From: Mumia sp. ZJ1417 | Lineage (GTDB): Bacteria > Actinomycetota > Actinomycetes > Propionibacteriales > Nocardioidaceae | Assembly (NCBI RefSeq): GCF_014127285.1 | Contig: NZ_CP059901.1 | Coordinates: forward strand, 496,001-560,000 | Length of the DNA stretch: 64,000 nt | Direction: 5' to 3' | Shown here: piece after piece, positions 52,689 to 60,399 of the stretch | Numbering within the stretch: the first letter of the stretch is position 1 | How the letters are laid out: every line of letters begins with the position of its first letter | The notes under the pieces: generated by a model | The model's input: the letters and a program-made list of their open reading frames with translations, nothing else | Database searches by the model: none | Told to the model about the DNA's origin: nothing | Made by a program: the position numbers and the translations under genes

Positions 52689-53099
52689 GTGACCGATGCA
52701 TCAACAACCGGTAACCGTGACGTCGAGCGCAGTGCGGGCGTCACGGTGCGCTATTGGGCGGCGGCCCGAGCGGCCGCAGGTCGTGAGGTCGATCACGTCG
52801 ATCCAGGCACCGTCGCCGACGTCCTCGACGCCGTGCGCGCGTTGCACGACGGCAACGAGCGCTTCATGCGAGTGCTCGAGATCTGCTCGGTGCTGGTGGG
52901 TGAGGAGCCGCTCGGAGGCACCGACCCGGCGACCGTCATGGTGCCCGCCGGCGGCCAGCTGGAGCTGCTGCCGCCCTTCGCCGGAGGCGATAGTCGGCAC
53001 AGCGCCGGAGGCGATAGTCGGCACAGCGCCGGAGGCTCCGGTGGCACCGCGCACACGAATCTGTCGGTCGGGGGACGCAGGCGACGAGCCCAGACGTGA
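52689..53099 (+). CDS. MoaD/ThiS-like ubiquitin-fold protein with duplicated tail
   Basis: 136 residues. Ubiquitin-like fold GVTVRYWAAARAAAGREVDHVDPGTVADVLDAVRALH... TVMVPAGGQLELLPPFAGG ends with the PPFAGG that in MoaD is the C-terminus activated for sulfur transfer. Here the frame continues 37 residues beyond that diglycine, with two repeats AGGDSRHS and an RRRRAQT end. Either the tail is cleaved, or this is not a sulfur carrier. GTG start overlaps nothing upstream; the stop overlaps the next gene by GTGA. Divergent from glnR. Confidence 0.8.
   Translation: MTDASTTGNRDVERSAGVTVRYWAAARAAAGREVDHVDPGTVADVLDAVRALHDGNERFMRVLEICSVLVGEEPLGGTDPATVMVPAGGQLELLPPFAGGDSRHSAGGDSRHSAGGSGGTAHTNLSVGGRRRRAQT
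52981..53035 (+). repeat. 24-bp tandem repeat in the MoaD-like gene
   Basis: CCGGAGGCGATAGTCGGCAC plus AGCG at 52981-53004, repeated exactly at 53005-53028, with a third start (CCGGAGG) at 53029. In frame it duplicates the AGGDSRHS unit right after the canonical MoaD end. Confidence 0.9.
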
Positions 53100-53920
53100 G
53101 TCGCGTCCGCGAGGAGGCACGATCGCCCCTCGGGCTTACCGCGATCGCGCCCGGTCTCGTGACCACGGCGTTCGTCGGCCTCCTTGCGCTCGCGGCGCAG
53201 GCCGGTGCCGTGGTGATGGCAGCGGCCGTTCTGCTCATCCAGCTCCTCCTCGCGTCGGCGCCGTCGGCACCCGGTGTCTCCCGTACGCCGGTCCGCGCGC
53301 CGAAGGTCGTCCCCATCGCCGTCGCCGGTCTCGTCGCTGCGGTGGTGACCATGTGGCCGTCGACCGCCGCCGGTGCCCGCGGGACGACGGTGATGGCGGG
53401 CGCGATGGTCGAGAGCGGCACGCTCGCAGGCATCGGGCTGGCGCTCCCGGTCCTGATCCTGCTGGCGCTGATCGCGCAGGTGCGGCGCCCGGCGCCTCGT
53501 ACGGACGTCGTGACGGCCCTCGGTGACGTGGTCACCACGGGCTTCGTCGCTCTGCTGGTGACGGGGTGGCTCGCCGCGGCGGAGTCCCCGGTCGGTCGCG
53601 CGGCCGTCGTGGTCGCCGCAGTCGTCACGGTCGTTGCGCTCGTCGCCGACCGGGCTCGCCGCGCACGGGCGGTGGTCCAGGTGTGGGCGCTGGCGGTGTG
53701 CGCGCTGGTCGGGATCGTGATGGCGTCCTGGGAGGGCGTCAACGCCGTGGCGGGCGGTGTCGCTGCCGTCGCCATCGCCGGATCGGTGATGGCCGGGCGC
53801 AAGCTCGGTCAGTGGTGGCGTCCGCTCCCGCCTGCGCGGTGGCCGATGGAGGTCGTGGCGCCGATCGCGCTCGCCGGCCCCGTGGTCTTCGTCGCCGCCC
53901 TCCTCTGGGCAGGCATCTGA
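53096..53920 (+). CDS. Membrane protein of unknown function
   Basis: 274 residues with about eight hydrophobic helices rich in Ala and Val, short loops and few charges. I see no known transport motif. GTG start overlaps the MoaD-like stop by GTGA, so both are made from one message. The gene is convergent with the AlkD-like gene. Homologues in other actinobacteria lie next to glnR-moaD in my recollection, which supports a real gene (established knowledge, not checked). Confidence 0.65.
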   Translation: MSRVREEARSPLGLTAIAPGLVTTAFVGLLALAAQAGAVVMAAAVLLIQLLLASAPSAPGVSRTPVRAPKVVPIAVAGLVAAVVTMWPSTAAGARGTTVMAGAMVESGTLAGIGLALPVLILLALIAQVRRPAPRTDVVTALGDVVTTGFVALLVTGWLAAAESPVGRAAVVVAAVVTVVALVADRARRARAVVQVWALAVCALVGIVMASWEGVNAVAGGVAAVAIAGSVMAGRKLGQWWRPLPPARWPMEVVAPIALAGPVVFVAALLWAGI

Positions 53921-53937
53921 CGGGTCGGGCAGGGCAC

Positions 53938-54621
53938 TCAGCGCGCGCGGTAGGCCTGCGCGACGAGGGGTCCGGCGACGTCGGGCGATCCACTCGGCGA
54001 CGAGCTCGGGGGACGTCGCGCGGTGTCGCGCAGGACCCACCCGATCGCCTTGCGAACGAAGAGCTCCCGCTCGTCGAGCATCGAGTCGGCGTACCGGCTG
54101 AAGCGCTCCCAGTCGCCTCCGCCCGCCCGCAGCGCCGGTAGCAGCGCGAGCAGCGCCGCCCGGCGTACCCAGAAGTCGGCGTCCCGCGCCCAGCGGTCAA
54201 GGACGTCGCCGCAGGCGACCGTGCTGCCCGGTCGCGCGGTCACGGCGCTCACCACCTCGGTCGCGAGCGGGTCGACGATCGCCCAGGTCTCCGCCTCGCG
54301 CAGCATGTGCTCGACCATCGCGAGGTCCTCGCAGGTGAGCGCGCCCGCACGCTGGGCGAGGACGAACACAGCCGCGAGCCGGTGCTCGTGAACCTCGGAC
54401 GCCCACAGCCGGGTGGCGAGGTGGAGGACGTCCTCGGGGCCGGCCACCCCGCTGGTACGGAGGGTGGCGCGGACCGTGCCCCGGACGTCCGGCACCCGGA
54501 CGCCGAGGTGAGGGCGCATGCTCTTCAGGTAGCGCGCGGCGCCCTCGGCGCGTTCGGCATCACCGTGCCCTGCGAGCGCGACGGTGAGGCGGTCGGCGAC
54601 GGACGCGACGTCGTCCTTCAT
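53938..54621 (-). CDS. AlkD-like HEAT-repeat DNA alkylation repair protein
   Basis: 227 residues of helical repeats typical of AlkD: ADRLTVALAGHGDAERAEGAARYLKS, HLATRLWASEVHEHRLAAVFVL, VVSAVTARPGSTVACGDVLDRWARDADFWVRRAALLALL and ELFVRKAIGWVLRDTA. AlkD glycosylases remove bulky alkylated bases by stacking of Trp and Asp; WARDADFWVRR and RKAIGW contain those residues. ATG at 54621. Convergent with the membrane protein, divergent from the thioredoxin-like gene over 22 bases. Confidence 0.85.
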   Translation of the reverse strand: MKDDVASVADRLTVALAGHGDAERAEGAARYLKSMRPHLGVRVPDVRGTVRATLRTSGVAGPEDVLHLATRLWASEVHEHRLAAVFVLAQRAGALTCEDLAMVEHMLREAETWAIVDPLATEVVSAVTARPGSTVACGDVLDRWARDADFWVRRAALLALLPALRAGGGDWERFSRYADSMLDERELFVRKAIGWVLRDTARRPPSSSPSGSPDVAGPLVAQAYRAR

Positions 54622-54643
54622 GAGGGGAACGTACTCTTGACGC

Positions 54644-55114
54644 GTGCCTCTCGGTGTCTCCGTCCTCCTCGTCGTGCTCGTGGCGACCGGTGCGTTCGCG
54701 CTGGTCCGCAAGCGCGTCGACGGTCGCGTGCGCACGACGTCGCCCACGTCGGTGAGCGCTGCTGCCCCGGTCGCCCCGGCCCGTGAGGTGCTGACTGCGG
54801 CCGAGATCGGCGCCGAGCTGGGGAGTGGGGCGACGCTCGTCCAGGTCTCGAGCGCCTTCTGCGCGCCGTGCCGCGCAGCGCGGGTGCTGCTGACGAAGGT
54901 GGCCGACGCGCGCGACGACGTGGCGTACGCCGACGTCGACGCCGAGTCGCACCTCGATCTCGTCCGTCGGCTCGACATCCGGCGCACCCCGACCGTGCTG
55001 GTGCTCGACAGCGCGGGCGCTGTCGTCGCCCGTGCGAGCGGCGTGCCCAAGATGCCCGAGATCGAGGCAGTGCTGACCTCGGTCATTCGATCTCGCATCT
55101 CAGATGTCGGATAG
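54644..55114 (+). CDS. Membrane-anchored thioredoxin-like protein
   Basis: 156 residues. One N-terminal helix (about 3-21), a Ser/Pro linker, then a thioredoxin fold: LVQVSSAFCAPCRAARVLLTKVA with CxxC (CAPC), YADVDAESHLDLVRRLDIRRTPTVLVLDSAG with cis-Pro (TPTV). The fold faces the cell exterior or cytosol depending on topology. Redox partner unknown, but it precedes the sulfurtransferase locus, so thiol or sulfane-sulfur exchange is plausible. GTG start. Confidence 0.87.
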   Translation: MPLGVSVLLVVLVATGAFALVRKRVDGRVRTTSPTSVSAAAPVAPAREVLTAAEIGAELGSGATLVQVSSAFCAPCRAARVLLTKVADARDDVAYADVDAESHLDLVRRLDIRRTPTVLVLDSAGAVVARASGVPKMPEIEAVLTSVIRSRISDVG

Positions 55115-55116
55115 CC

Positions 55117-55133
55117 GTCTCGCTATTCGAGAC
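55117..55133 (+). promoter_or_regulatory. GTCTCG-N5-CGAGAC dyad before the Cys-rich leader
   Basis: Perfect 6-bp inverted repeat right after the thioredoxin-like stop, 43 bases before the leader peptide. It may end the upstream transcript weakly or bind a regulator of the sulfur operon. Confidence 0.45.
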
Positions 55134-55162
55134 CCGAACGTGACCAGGCCCGGGTTGCCGCC

Positions 55163-55168
55163 TACTCT
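55163..55168 (+). promoter_or_regulatory. -10 of the leaderless Cys-rich leader
   Basis: TACTCT with the ATG of the leader peptide seven bases downstream, placing the likely transcription start on that ATG. A -35 is not convincing. Confidence 0.5.
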
Positions 55169-55175
55169 TGCCGAC

Positions 55176-55256
55176 ATGCCTCGTACGACACTTCTGACCA
55201 AGCGACGCGCAGTGGACCACTGCCGCGTGCGCTCGGCGCTGTGTCGAATGCGCTGA
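55176..55256 (+). CDS. Cys-rich leader peptide (Ms5788A-like attenuator)
   Basis: 26 residues beginning MPRTTLLTKRRAVDH and carrying CRV and ALCR close to its C-terminus. Short leaderless peptides with this ending (an aliphatic-charged HxxCRVxSALCR pattern) precede the DUF4395/rhodanese/DUF1416 operon in mycobacteria, where ribosome stalling at Cys codons under cysteine shortage lets the operon be transcribed. Too short for standard ORF tracks. Followed by paired hairpins and then the same gene order, which makes this identification strong. Two Cys only, against more in some homologues. Confidence 0.88.
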   Translation: MPRTTLLTKRRAVDHCRVRSALCRMR

Positions 55257-55270
55257 ACGAACCCGCCCAC

Positions 55271-55309
55271 GTCGCCTCACGGCGACAAAGCCCGCCGCCT
55301 CGATGCGGC
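55271..55309 (+). promoter_or_regulatory. Hairpins between the leader peptide and DUF4395
   Basis: GTCGCC-TCAC-GGCGAC (55271-55286) and GCCGC-N6-GCGGC (55294-55309) follow the leader peptide stop by 14 bases. Sequential stems of this sort are consistent with an attenuation switch controlled by leader translation, though no U-tract is seen. Confidence 0.5.
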
Positions 55310-55334
55310 ACACGTTCTGCGCCTGGAGTCCCTG

Positions 55335-55814
55335 ATGTCTGCAACCTCCCAGCCTGTCGTGCGTCCCAACGATGACCGTCCCGTCGGTCGCGTCGATCCG
55401 CGTGGCCAGCGCTTCGCCGCCACGATCACGGCGGTCGTCCTCGGTGTCGCGCTCGTCGCGATCGGTTCGCCGTTCGCGACGGTCCTGATCGGTCTGCAGT
55501 TCGCGGTCTTCGCCGTCGGTGTCCTCGGCGGCCCGGCACGCACCCCGTACGCGCAGATGTTCGCTCGTGTCGTCCGCCCCCGGATCGGGGCGCCGGCCGA
55601 GACCGAGGATGCACGTCCGCCGCGGTTCGCCCAGGCGGTCGGCGGGGTCTTCGCGCTCGTCGGCCTCGTGGCGTCGCTCGCCGGCCTGACCGCGGTCGCT
55701 GCGGTCGCCGTCGGCTTTGCGCTCGCGGCGGCCCTGCTCAACGCCGTCACTGGCTTCTGCCTCGGCTGCGAGATGTACCTGCTGGTCCGTCGCGTCGCAC
55801 CGCAGCGGGCCTGA
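55335..55814 (+). CDS. DUF4395 membrane protein
   Basis: 159 residues, four helices, with the DUF4395 end TGFCLGCEMYLLVRR in which a CxxC faces the membrane. Always linked to the rhodanese and Cys-rich peptide genes in actinobacteria; suggested role is moving sulfur or redox equivalents across the membrane (inference). ATG 55335 lacks a clear ribosome site. Seventy bases before the sulfurtransferase. Confidence 0.88.
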   Translation: MSATSQPVVRPNDDRPVGRVDPRGQRFAATITAVVLGVALVAIGSPFATVLIGLQFAVFAVGVLGGPARTPYAQMFARVVRPRIGAPAETEDARPPRFAQAVGGVFALVGLVASLAGLTAVAAVAVGFALAAALLNAVTGFCLGCEMYLLVRRVAPQRA

Positions 55815-55883
55815 CTCACCGACTCACACCACAAACCCATCACCGTCACATCTCAGCCTGACAACAACCGTGGAGGTAATACC

Positions 55884-56732
55884 ATGAGCCGCGAATCTGC
55901 GCTCGTCACCGCCGACTGGGTCGAGGAGCACCTCGCCGACGACGGCATCGTGCTCATCGAGGTCGACGAGGACACCACCGCTTACGACAAGGGCCACATC
56001 GCCGGTGCGATCAAGCTCGACTGGAAGAACGACCTGCAGGATCCGGTCCGCCGCGACTTCGTCAACAAGGCGCAGTTCGAGGCGCTCCTGTCCGAGCGTG
56101 GCGTGAGCAACGACGACACCGTCGTGCTCTACGGCGGCAACAACAACTGGTTCGCCGCCTACGCCTACTGGTACTTCAAGCTGTACGGCCACCAGGACGT
56201 CAAGCTGCTCGACGGCGGCCGCAAGAAGTGGGAGCTCGACAGCCGTGAGCTCGTCGAGGAGATCCCGACCCGCGCGACGACGTCCTACACCGCGCAGGAG
56301 CAGGACACGTCGATCCGCGCGTTCCGCGACGAGGTCGTGGCCGCCATCGGCGTCCAGAACCTCATCGACGTCCGCAGCCCCGACGAGTTCGCCGGGCGCC
56401 TGCTGGCGCCGGCGCACCTCCCGCAGGAGCAGGCGCAGCGCGGCGGCCACATCCCCACGGCCGGCAACGTCCCGTGGAGCAAGGCGGCCAACGACGACGG
56501 CACCTTCAGGAGCAACGAAGAGCTCGAGGCGCTGTACGCCGAGGCCGGCCTCGACCGCAGCAAGGACACCATCGCGTACTGCCGCATCGGTGAGCGCTCC
56601 TCGCACACGTGGTTCGTGCTGCAGGAGCTCCTCGAGATCCCGAACGTCAAGAACTACGACGGCTCCTGGACTGAGTACGGTTCGCTCATCGGCGTGCCGG
56701 TCGCGCTCGGCGACGAGCCCGGCGAGGCCTGA
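55884..56732 (+). CDS. Thiosulfate/3-mercaptopyruvate sulfurtransferase (CysA2/SseA type)
   Basis: 282 residues, tandem rhodanese domains. N-domain VLIEVDEDTTAYDKGHIAGA, WFAAYAYWYFKLYGHQDVKLLDGGRKKW inactive; C-domain NLIDVRSPDEFAGRLL and active loop Cys233 in YCRIGERSSHTWFVL. The CRIGERS loop is of the thiosulfate sulfurtransferase kind annotated cysA2 in mycobacteria. Moves sulfane sulfur. GAGGTAAT precedes the ATG. Two bases before the DUF1416 gene. Confidence 0.95.
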   Translation: MSRESALVTADWVEEHLADDGIVLIEVDEDTTAYDKGHIAGAIKLDWKNDLQDPVRRDFVNKAQFEALLSERGVSNDDTVVLYGGNNNWFAAYAYWYFKLYGHQDVKLLDGGRKKWELDSRELVEEIPTRATTSYTAQEQDTSIRAFRDEVVAAIGVQNLIDVRSPDEFAGRLLAPAHLPQEQAQRGGHIPTAGNVPWSKAANDDGTFRSNEELEALYAEAGLDRSKDTIAYCRIGERSSHTWFVLQELLEIPNVKNYDGSWTEYGSLIGVPVALGDEPGEA

Positions 56733-56734
56733 GC

Positions 56735-57040
56735 ATGTGCGGCGCGACGCGTGGCGGCCCGAGCCTGGACGGGGTCGACCTCGACAAGGAGTCCGTCATC
56801 CAGGGCATCGTGACGAAGGCGGGCGAGCCCGTGGGCAACGCCTACGTACGCCTCCTCGACGCGACCGGTGAGTTCACCGCCGAGGTGCCGACGTCGGAGA
56901 CCGGACAGTTCCGGTTCTTCGCGGCTCCCGGGCAGTGGACGCTGCGCACGCTCGCGCCGCGGGTCCAGCCGGTCGACCGGCTGGTCCAGGCCCAGCGGGG
57001 AAGCGCGGTCGACGTCGAGGTGACGCTCGAGACCGTCTGA
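56735..57040 (+). CDS. sseC: DUF1416 protein (SseC)
   Basis: 101 residues. Starts MCGATRGGPSLDGVDLDKE with a conserved Cys in the third position group, then a carboxypeptidase-regulatory-like beta sandwich (VIQGIVTKAGEPVGNAYVRLLDATGEFTAEVPTSETGQFRFFAAPGQWTLRTLAP). Always follows the sulfurtransferase in actinobacteria (sseC). Likely sulfur handling partner; biochemical function unknown. Confidence 0.93.
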   Translation: MCGATRGGPSLDGVDLDKESVIQGIVTKAGEPVGNAYVRLLDATGEFTAEVPTSETGQFRFFAAPGQWTLRTLAPRVQPVDRLVQAQRGSAVDVEVTLETV

Positions 57041-57108
57041 CCTCCCGCTGGTCGAGCCGACCTGCCGCTGGTCGAGCCGACCTCCCGCTGGTCGAGCCTG
57101 TCGAGACC
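57041..57108 (-). repeat. Tandem half-units and one full VEPVET-type repeat
   Basis: A 20-bp unit CCTCCCGCTGGTCGAGCCGA at 57041-57060 is repeated at 57061-57080 with one change, and a third start leads into the full GGTCGAGCCTGTCGAGACC at 57090-57108. It lies between sseC and the terminator. Confidence 0.88.
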
Positions 57109-57110
57109 AC

Positions 57111-57146
57111 GAAGCCCCCGCCCCGGCTCTCCGGGGCGGGGGCTTC
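57111..57146. terminator. 16-bp hairpin terminator after sseC
   Basis: GAAGCCCCCGCCCCGG pairs perfectly with CCGGGGCGGGGGCTTC, loop CTCT, between the convergent sseC and LCP genes. Confidence 0.85.
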
Positions 57147-57155
57147 GGCGTACGG

Positions 57156-58271
57156 TCAGTTGACTTCGGTCTCGGAGCCGAGCTTGGAGGCGTCGTCGGG
57201 ATAGAGGCGGAGGTATCTCTTGACCCGGTCGTTGCGGACCATCCGCCAGAGCTGCTCGCCCTTTTCGAGGTCGAGGTTGACGATGCTCTGACCATTGGCA
57301 TCCTCGCCGAACCGCTGGGCAGCGAGTGGCACCGTCATGAAGTCCACCTCGTCGACGTTGATGCTCTTCATGTTCCAGGCGAGGTCGGTGATGGTCGAGA
57401 CGCTGAAGTTCTCATCGATGGTGAGGTGCTTCGCGACGGAGCCGACCGTCTTCTGGAGCTTGATGGGGTTGCTGATGTTCTCGGTGCTCATCATCTTCTT
57501 GAGGAGCAGCCGGATGAAGTTCTGCTGACGCTTGATCCGATCGAAGTCACCGTCGCCGAGCCCGTAGCGGGTGCGGACGTACTGGAGGGCCTTCTTGCCC
57601 TTGAGCTTGTGCCAGCCCTTCTCCCAGCTGACCTTCTGGGAGGTGTCGTAGAACGTCTCGGGGATGTAGACCCGGACCCCGCCGACCGCCTCCGTCATGT
57701 CGCGGAAGCCGTCCCAGTCCATGATCACCATGTGGTCGAGGCGGAGGTTGGTGAGGTGCTCGACCGTCGAGATCGCGCCGTTCGGGCCGTAGTTGGCGAA
57801 GGCGGCGTTGATCTTGTCCTCGCCCCGCGCCTCGCCCTCCTCGTCGTAGATCGTCACATGGGAGTCGCGCGGGATGGAGATGACGGAGACACGGCTACGG
57901 TCGGCCGAGACGTGCGCAACCATGATGGTGTCGCTGCGATGGATCCGTCCCTCCTTCCAAAGGCCATCGTCGTTGAGGTCGGCTTTGATCGAGGAGGAGT
58001 TGTTGTTGCCGTCGGCCTCGGCGTCGGCGCCGAGCACGAGGATGTTGAGCGCCTCGCCGGGAGCGGGATCAGGGCGGTTCTCTTCTTTAATGGCCGCGAT
58101 GGGGACCTTGTCGATGCCGGTGAAGCTCTTGATCATGCCGAGGGCGTATGCGCCGGAAGCGACGAGGAAGACGGAGAGCAGAGTCGCGATCGTGGCCGCC
58201 ACCCAGTGGCGGCGCACCCAGCCGCGCGGCTTCTCAGCGCGTCGTTTGCCGGCGCCGTCGTAGTCGCTCAT
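57156..58271 (-). CDS. LytR-CpsA-Psr (LCP) family cell-wall ligase
   Basis: 371 residues. N-terminal cytoplasmic basic region, one helix about 25-48, then the LCP domain: NILVLGADAEAD, RSDTIMVAHVSADRSRVSVISIPRDSHV with conserved Arg and Asp, DKINAAFANYGPNGAISTVEHLTNLRLDHMVIMDWDGF, and ALQYVRTRYGLGDGDFDRIKRQQNFI. LCP enzymes attach polyprenyl-linked glycans or arabinogalactan to peptidoglycan outside the cell. It lies near the polysaccharide genes further right, so it may be the ligase for that polymer. Confidence 0.94.
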   Translation of the reverse strand: MSDYDGAGKRRAEKPRGWVRRHWVAATIATLLSVFLVASGAYALGMIKSFTGIDKVPIAAIKEENRPDPAPGEALNILVLGADAEADGNNNSSSIKADLNDDGLWKEGRIHRSDTIMVAHVSADRSRVSVISIPRDSHVTIYDEEGEARGEDKINAAFANYGPNGAISTVEHLTNLRLDHMVIMDWDGFRDMTEAVGGVRVYIPETFYDTSQKVSWEKGWHKLKGKKALQYVRTRYGLGDGDFDRIKRQQNFIRLLLKKMMSTENISNPIKLQKTVGSVAKHLTIDENFSVSTITDLAWNMKSINVDEVDFMTVPLAAQRFGEDANGQSIVNLDLEKGEQLWRMVRNDRVKRYLRLYPDDASKLGSETEVN

Positions 58272-58366
58272 CCAACTCCCTGTTCAGTACATGCCACCCG
58301 GCATGACGGCAGCCCAGGACGTCTGGCCGGGGCTGCAATCCCCTTATTCTGCCTCAAGACCGGCGA

Positions 58367-58828
58367 TCATCCCAGGCGAACAGTGTCTCTCCTTGTCAGT
58401 TCACCGCTGTCGAGGACCAACGTCACCGGTCCGTCGTTGACGAGGTCGACCGCCATGTCGGCCCCGAACCTTCCACGTTCGACAGTCGCTCCGAGTTCCC
58501 GAAGGACCCTGCAGAACTCCTCGTACAGGGGTTCGGAGACCGGCCCGGGAGCCGCGTCACCCCACGACGGGCGCCGTCCCTTGCGGACGTCGGCGTACAA
58601 GGTGAACTGGCTGATGACGAGCAGCGGTGCATCGACATCTGCGGCGGAGCGTTCGTCGCGGAGGATCCGCAGGTTCCAGATCTTGGTGGCCAGAGCAGCG
58701 GCGTCGTCGGCGCTGTCGGTGTGCGTGATGCCGACCAGGACCACCAGTCCCGGGCCGTCGAAGGCGCCGACGACCTCGCCGTCGACACGTACCGAGGCGG
58801 AGCTGACTCGTTGGACGACGGCACGCAC
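58367..58828 (-). CDS. dtd: D-aminoacyl-tRNA deacylase
   Basis: 153 residues. Begins [21 protein letters not shown] and ends in the classic [17 protein letters not shown], with [19 protein letters not shown]; the NxGPVT and SQFTL motifs form the active site of Dtd, which frees D-amino acids from tRNA. GTG start. Divergent from the nitrobindin gene over 62 bases. Confidence 0.96.
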   Translation of the reverse strand: MRAVVQRVSSASVRVDGEVVGAFDGPGLVVLVGITHTDSADDAAALATKIWNLRILRDERSAADVDAPLLVISQFTLYADVRKGRRPSWGDAAPGPVSEPLYEEFCRVLRELGATVERGRFGADMAVDLVNDGPVTLVLDSGELTRRDTVRLG

Positions 58829-58890
58829 CGCAACATTCTGGCGCGTACGGCACGGGCGTCAACCCTCGGACCCGCCCGTAGACTGAGCGC

Positions 58891-59400
58891 ATGCCCTTCG
58901 AGATCCCCGAGGACCTTCACCCCGACATCCTCGGACTCGCGTGGTTGCTGGGCCAGTGGCACGGCAACGGACGCGGCGACTACCCGACGATCGAGCCGTT
59001 CTCCTTCGAGCAGGACATCGCCTTCGCGCACGACGGGCGTCCGTTCCTCCACTACTTCAGCCAGACATGGCTCACCGACGAGTCCGGTGAGCGTATTCGC
59101 CCTGGCGCCCTCGAGACCGGCTTCCTGCGCCCCGGCGGACCGATCGACAAGGCCAAGGGGCCGGTCGAGCTCCTGCTGACGCACCCGACCGGGTTCGTGG
59201 AGATCTACTTCGGCGAGCTCGACGGCCCGCGCCTCACGTTGCAGACCGACGCGGTCGTACGGACGCCGACCGCCAAGGAGTACACGGCCGGCCAGCGCAT
59301 GTACGGGCTGGTGGACGGCGACCTCATGTACGCCTACGACATGGCTGCACAGGGGCAACCCATGCAGTCGCACCTTTGGGGGCAGCTCAAGCGTGTCTGA
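58891..59400 (+). CDS. Nitrobindin-like heme-binding protein (FABP family)
   Basis: 169 residues, ten-stranded barrel. GLAWLLGQWHGNGRGDYPTIEPFSFEQDIAFAHDGRPFLHY carries the GxWxGxG motif and HLWGQLKR the C-terminal heme-ligand His, as in Rv2717c and other nitrobindins that bind ferric heme and convert peroxynitrite. ATG 58891 chosen; ends seven bases into the YgfZ start, so co-transcribed. Confidence 0.9.
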   Translation: MPFEIPEDLHPDILGLAWLLGQWHGNGRGDYPTIEPFSFEQDIAFAHDGRPFLHYFSQTWLTDESGERIRPGALETGFLRPGGPIDKAKGPVELLLTHPTGFVEIYFGELDGPRLTLQTDAVVRTPTAKEYTAGQRMYGLVDGDLMYAYDMAAQGQPMQSHLWGQLKRV

Positions 59401-60376
59401 TCTCGATGCACCGACCTACCGCAGCCCGCTCCTCGACCTACCCGGCGCCGTCGAGGGGGAGGGCATCGACCGTGGTGTGGCCGCGCACTACGGCGCGATC
59501 AGCACCGAGCAGCGTGCGCTCGAGGCAGACAAGGCCTTCGTCGACCTCTCCCACCGCGACGTCGTGACCATCACCGGACCCGACCGGTTGGGCTGGCTGC
59601 ACTCGCTGACCACTCAGGCGTTCGAGGGGTTGGCCCCGGGGACGCCGACGCAGGCCCTGGTGCTGTCGCCGCAGGGTCGGGTCGAGCACGCGTTCCACGG
59701 CGTCGACGACGGTGAGACGTTCGTGGCGCACACCGAGCCCGGCCAGGGCGCCGCGCTCGCCTCGTACCTCGACTCGATGCGCTTCATGATGCGCGTCGAG
59801 GTAACGCTCGCGACCGACGCGTACGCGGTGCTCGGGCTGTCCGGGCTCGGCTTTGCCGTGGTGCCTCGTACGGAGCTCGCGGCCGCCCCAGACACCTACG
59901 GCGCGGCCGTCGGCACCTGGGCCTGGGAGGCGCTGCGGATCGCCGCCGGCGTGCCGAGGCTCGGGCTCGACACCGACGACAAGTCGATCCCCAACGAGTA
60001 CGGCTGGCAGTACGACGCCTCGACCGGGACCCCGGAGCTCATGCAGGCCGTCCACCTCGCGAAGGGCTGCTACCGCGGCCAGGAGACGGTCGCACGCATC
60101 CACAACCTCGGCCGCCCGCCGCGCCGCGCCGTGCTGCTGCACCTCGACGGTTCGGCCGAGCACCTGCCGCTCCACGGGTCCGACGTCGTGCTCGACGGGC
60201 GCCGTGTCGGGTTCGTCGGCTCGACCGCCCGCCACCACGAGCTCGGTCCGATCGCCCTCGCCGTCGTCAAGCGCAACGTGCCCGTCGAGGCGACCGTGCT
60301 CGCTGACGGCGTCGCCGCCACGCAGGAGGCGTTGGTCGATCCTGAGGTCGGCCTGCACGTGCGTCCGGCGCTCTGA
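59393..60376 (+). CDS. ygfZ: Folate-binding YgfZ/GcvT-like protein
   Basis: 327 residues. GcvT-like N-domain (FVDLSHRDVVTITGPDRLGWLHSLTTQAFEGL) and the YgfZ signature KGCYRGQETVARIHNLGRPPRR with essential Cys. YgfZ uses tetrahydrofolate to help repair or assemble some Fe-S proteins. GTG start eight bases inside the nitrobindin end. Coding style ordinary. Confidence 0.93.
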   Translation: MSDLDAPTYRSPLLDLPGAVEGEGIDRGVAAHYGAISTEQRALEADKAFVDLSHRDVVTITGPDRLGWLHSLTTQAFEGLAPGTPTQALVLSPQGRVEHAFHGVDDGETFVAHTEPGQGAALASYLDSMRFMMRVEVTLATDAYAVLGLSGLGFAVVPRTELAAAPDTYGAAVGTWAWEALRIAAGVPRLGLDTDDKSIPNEYGWQYDASTGTPELMQAVHLAKGCYRGQETVARIHNLGRPPRRAVLLHLDGSAEHLPLHGSDVVLDGRRVGFVGSTARHHELGPIALAVVKRNVPVEATVLADGVAATQEALVDPEVGLHVRPAL

Positions 60377-60399
60377 GCCTGGTTGCTATCGTCGCCCGC

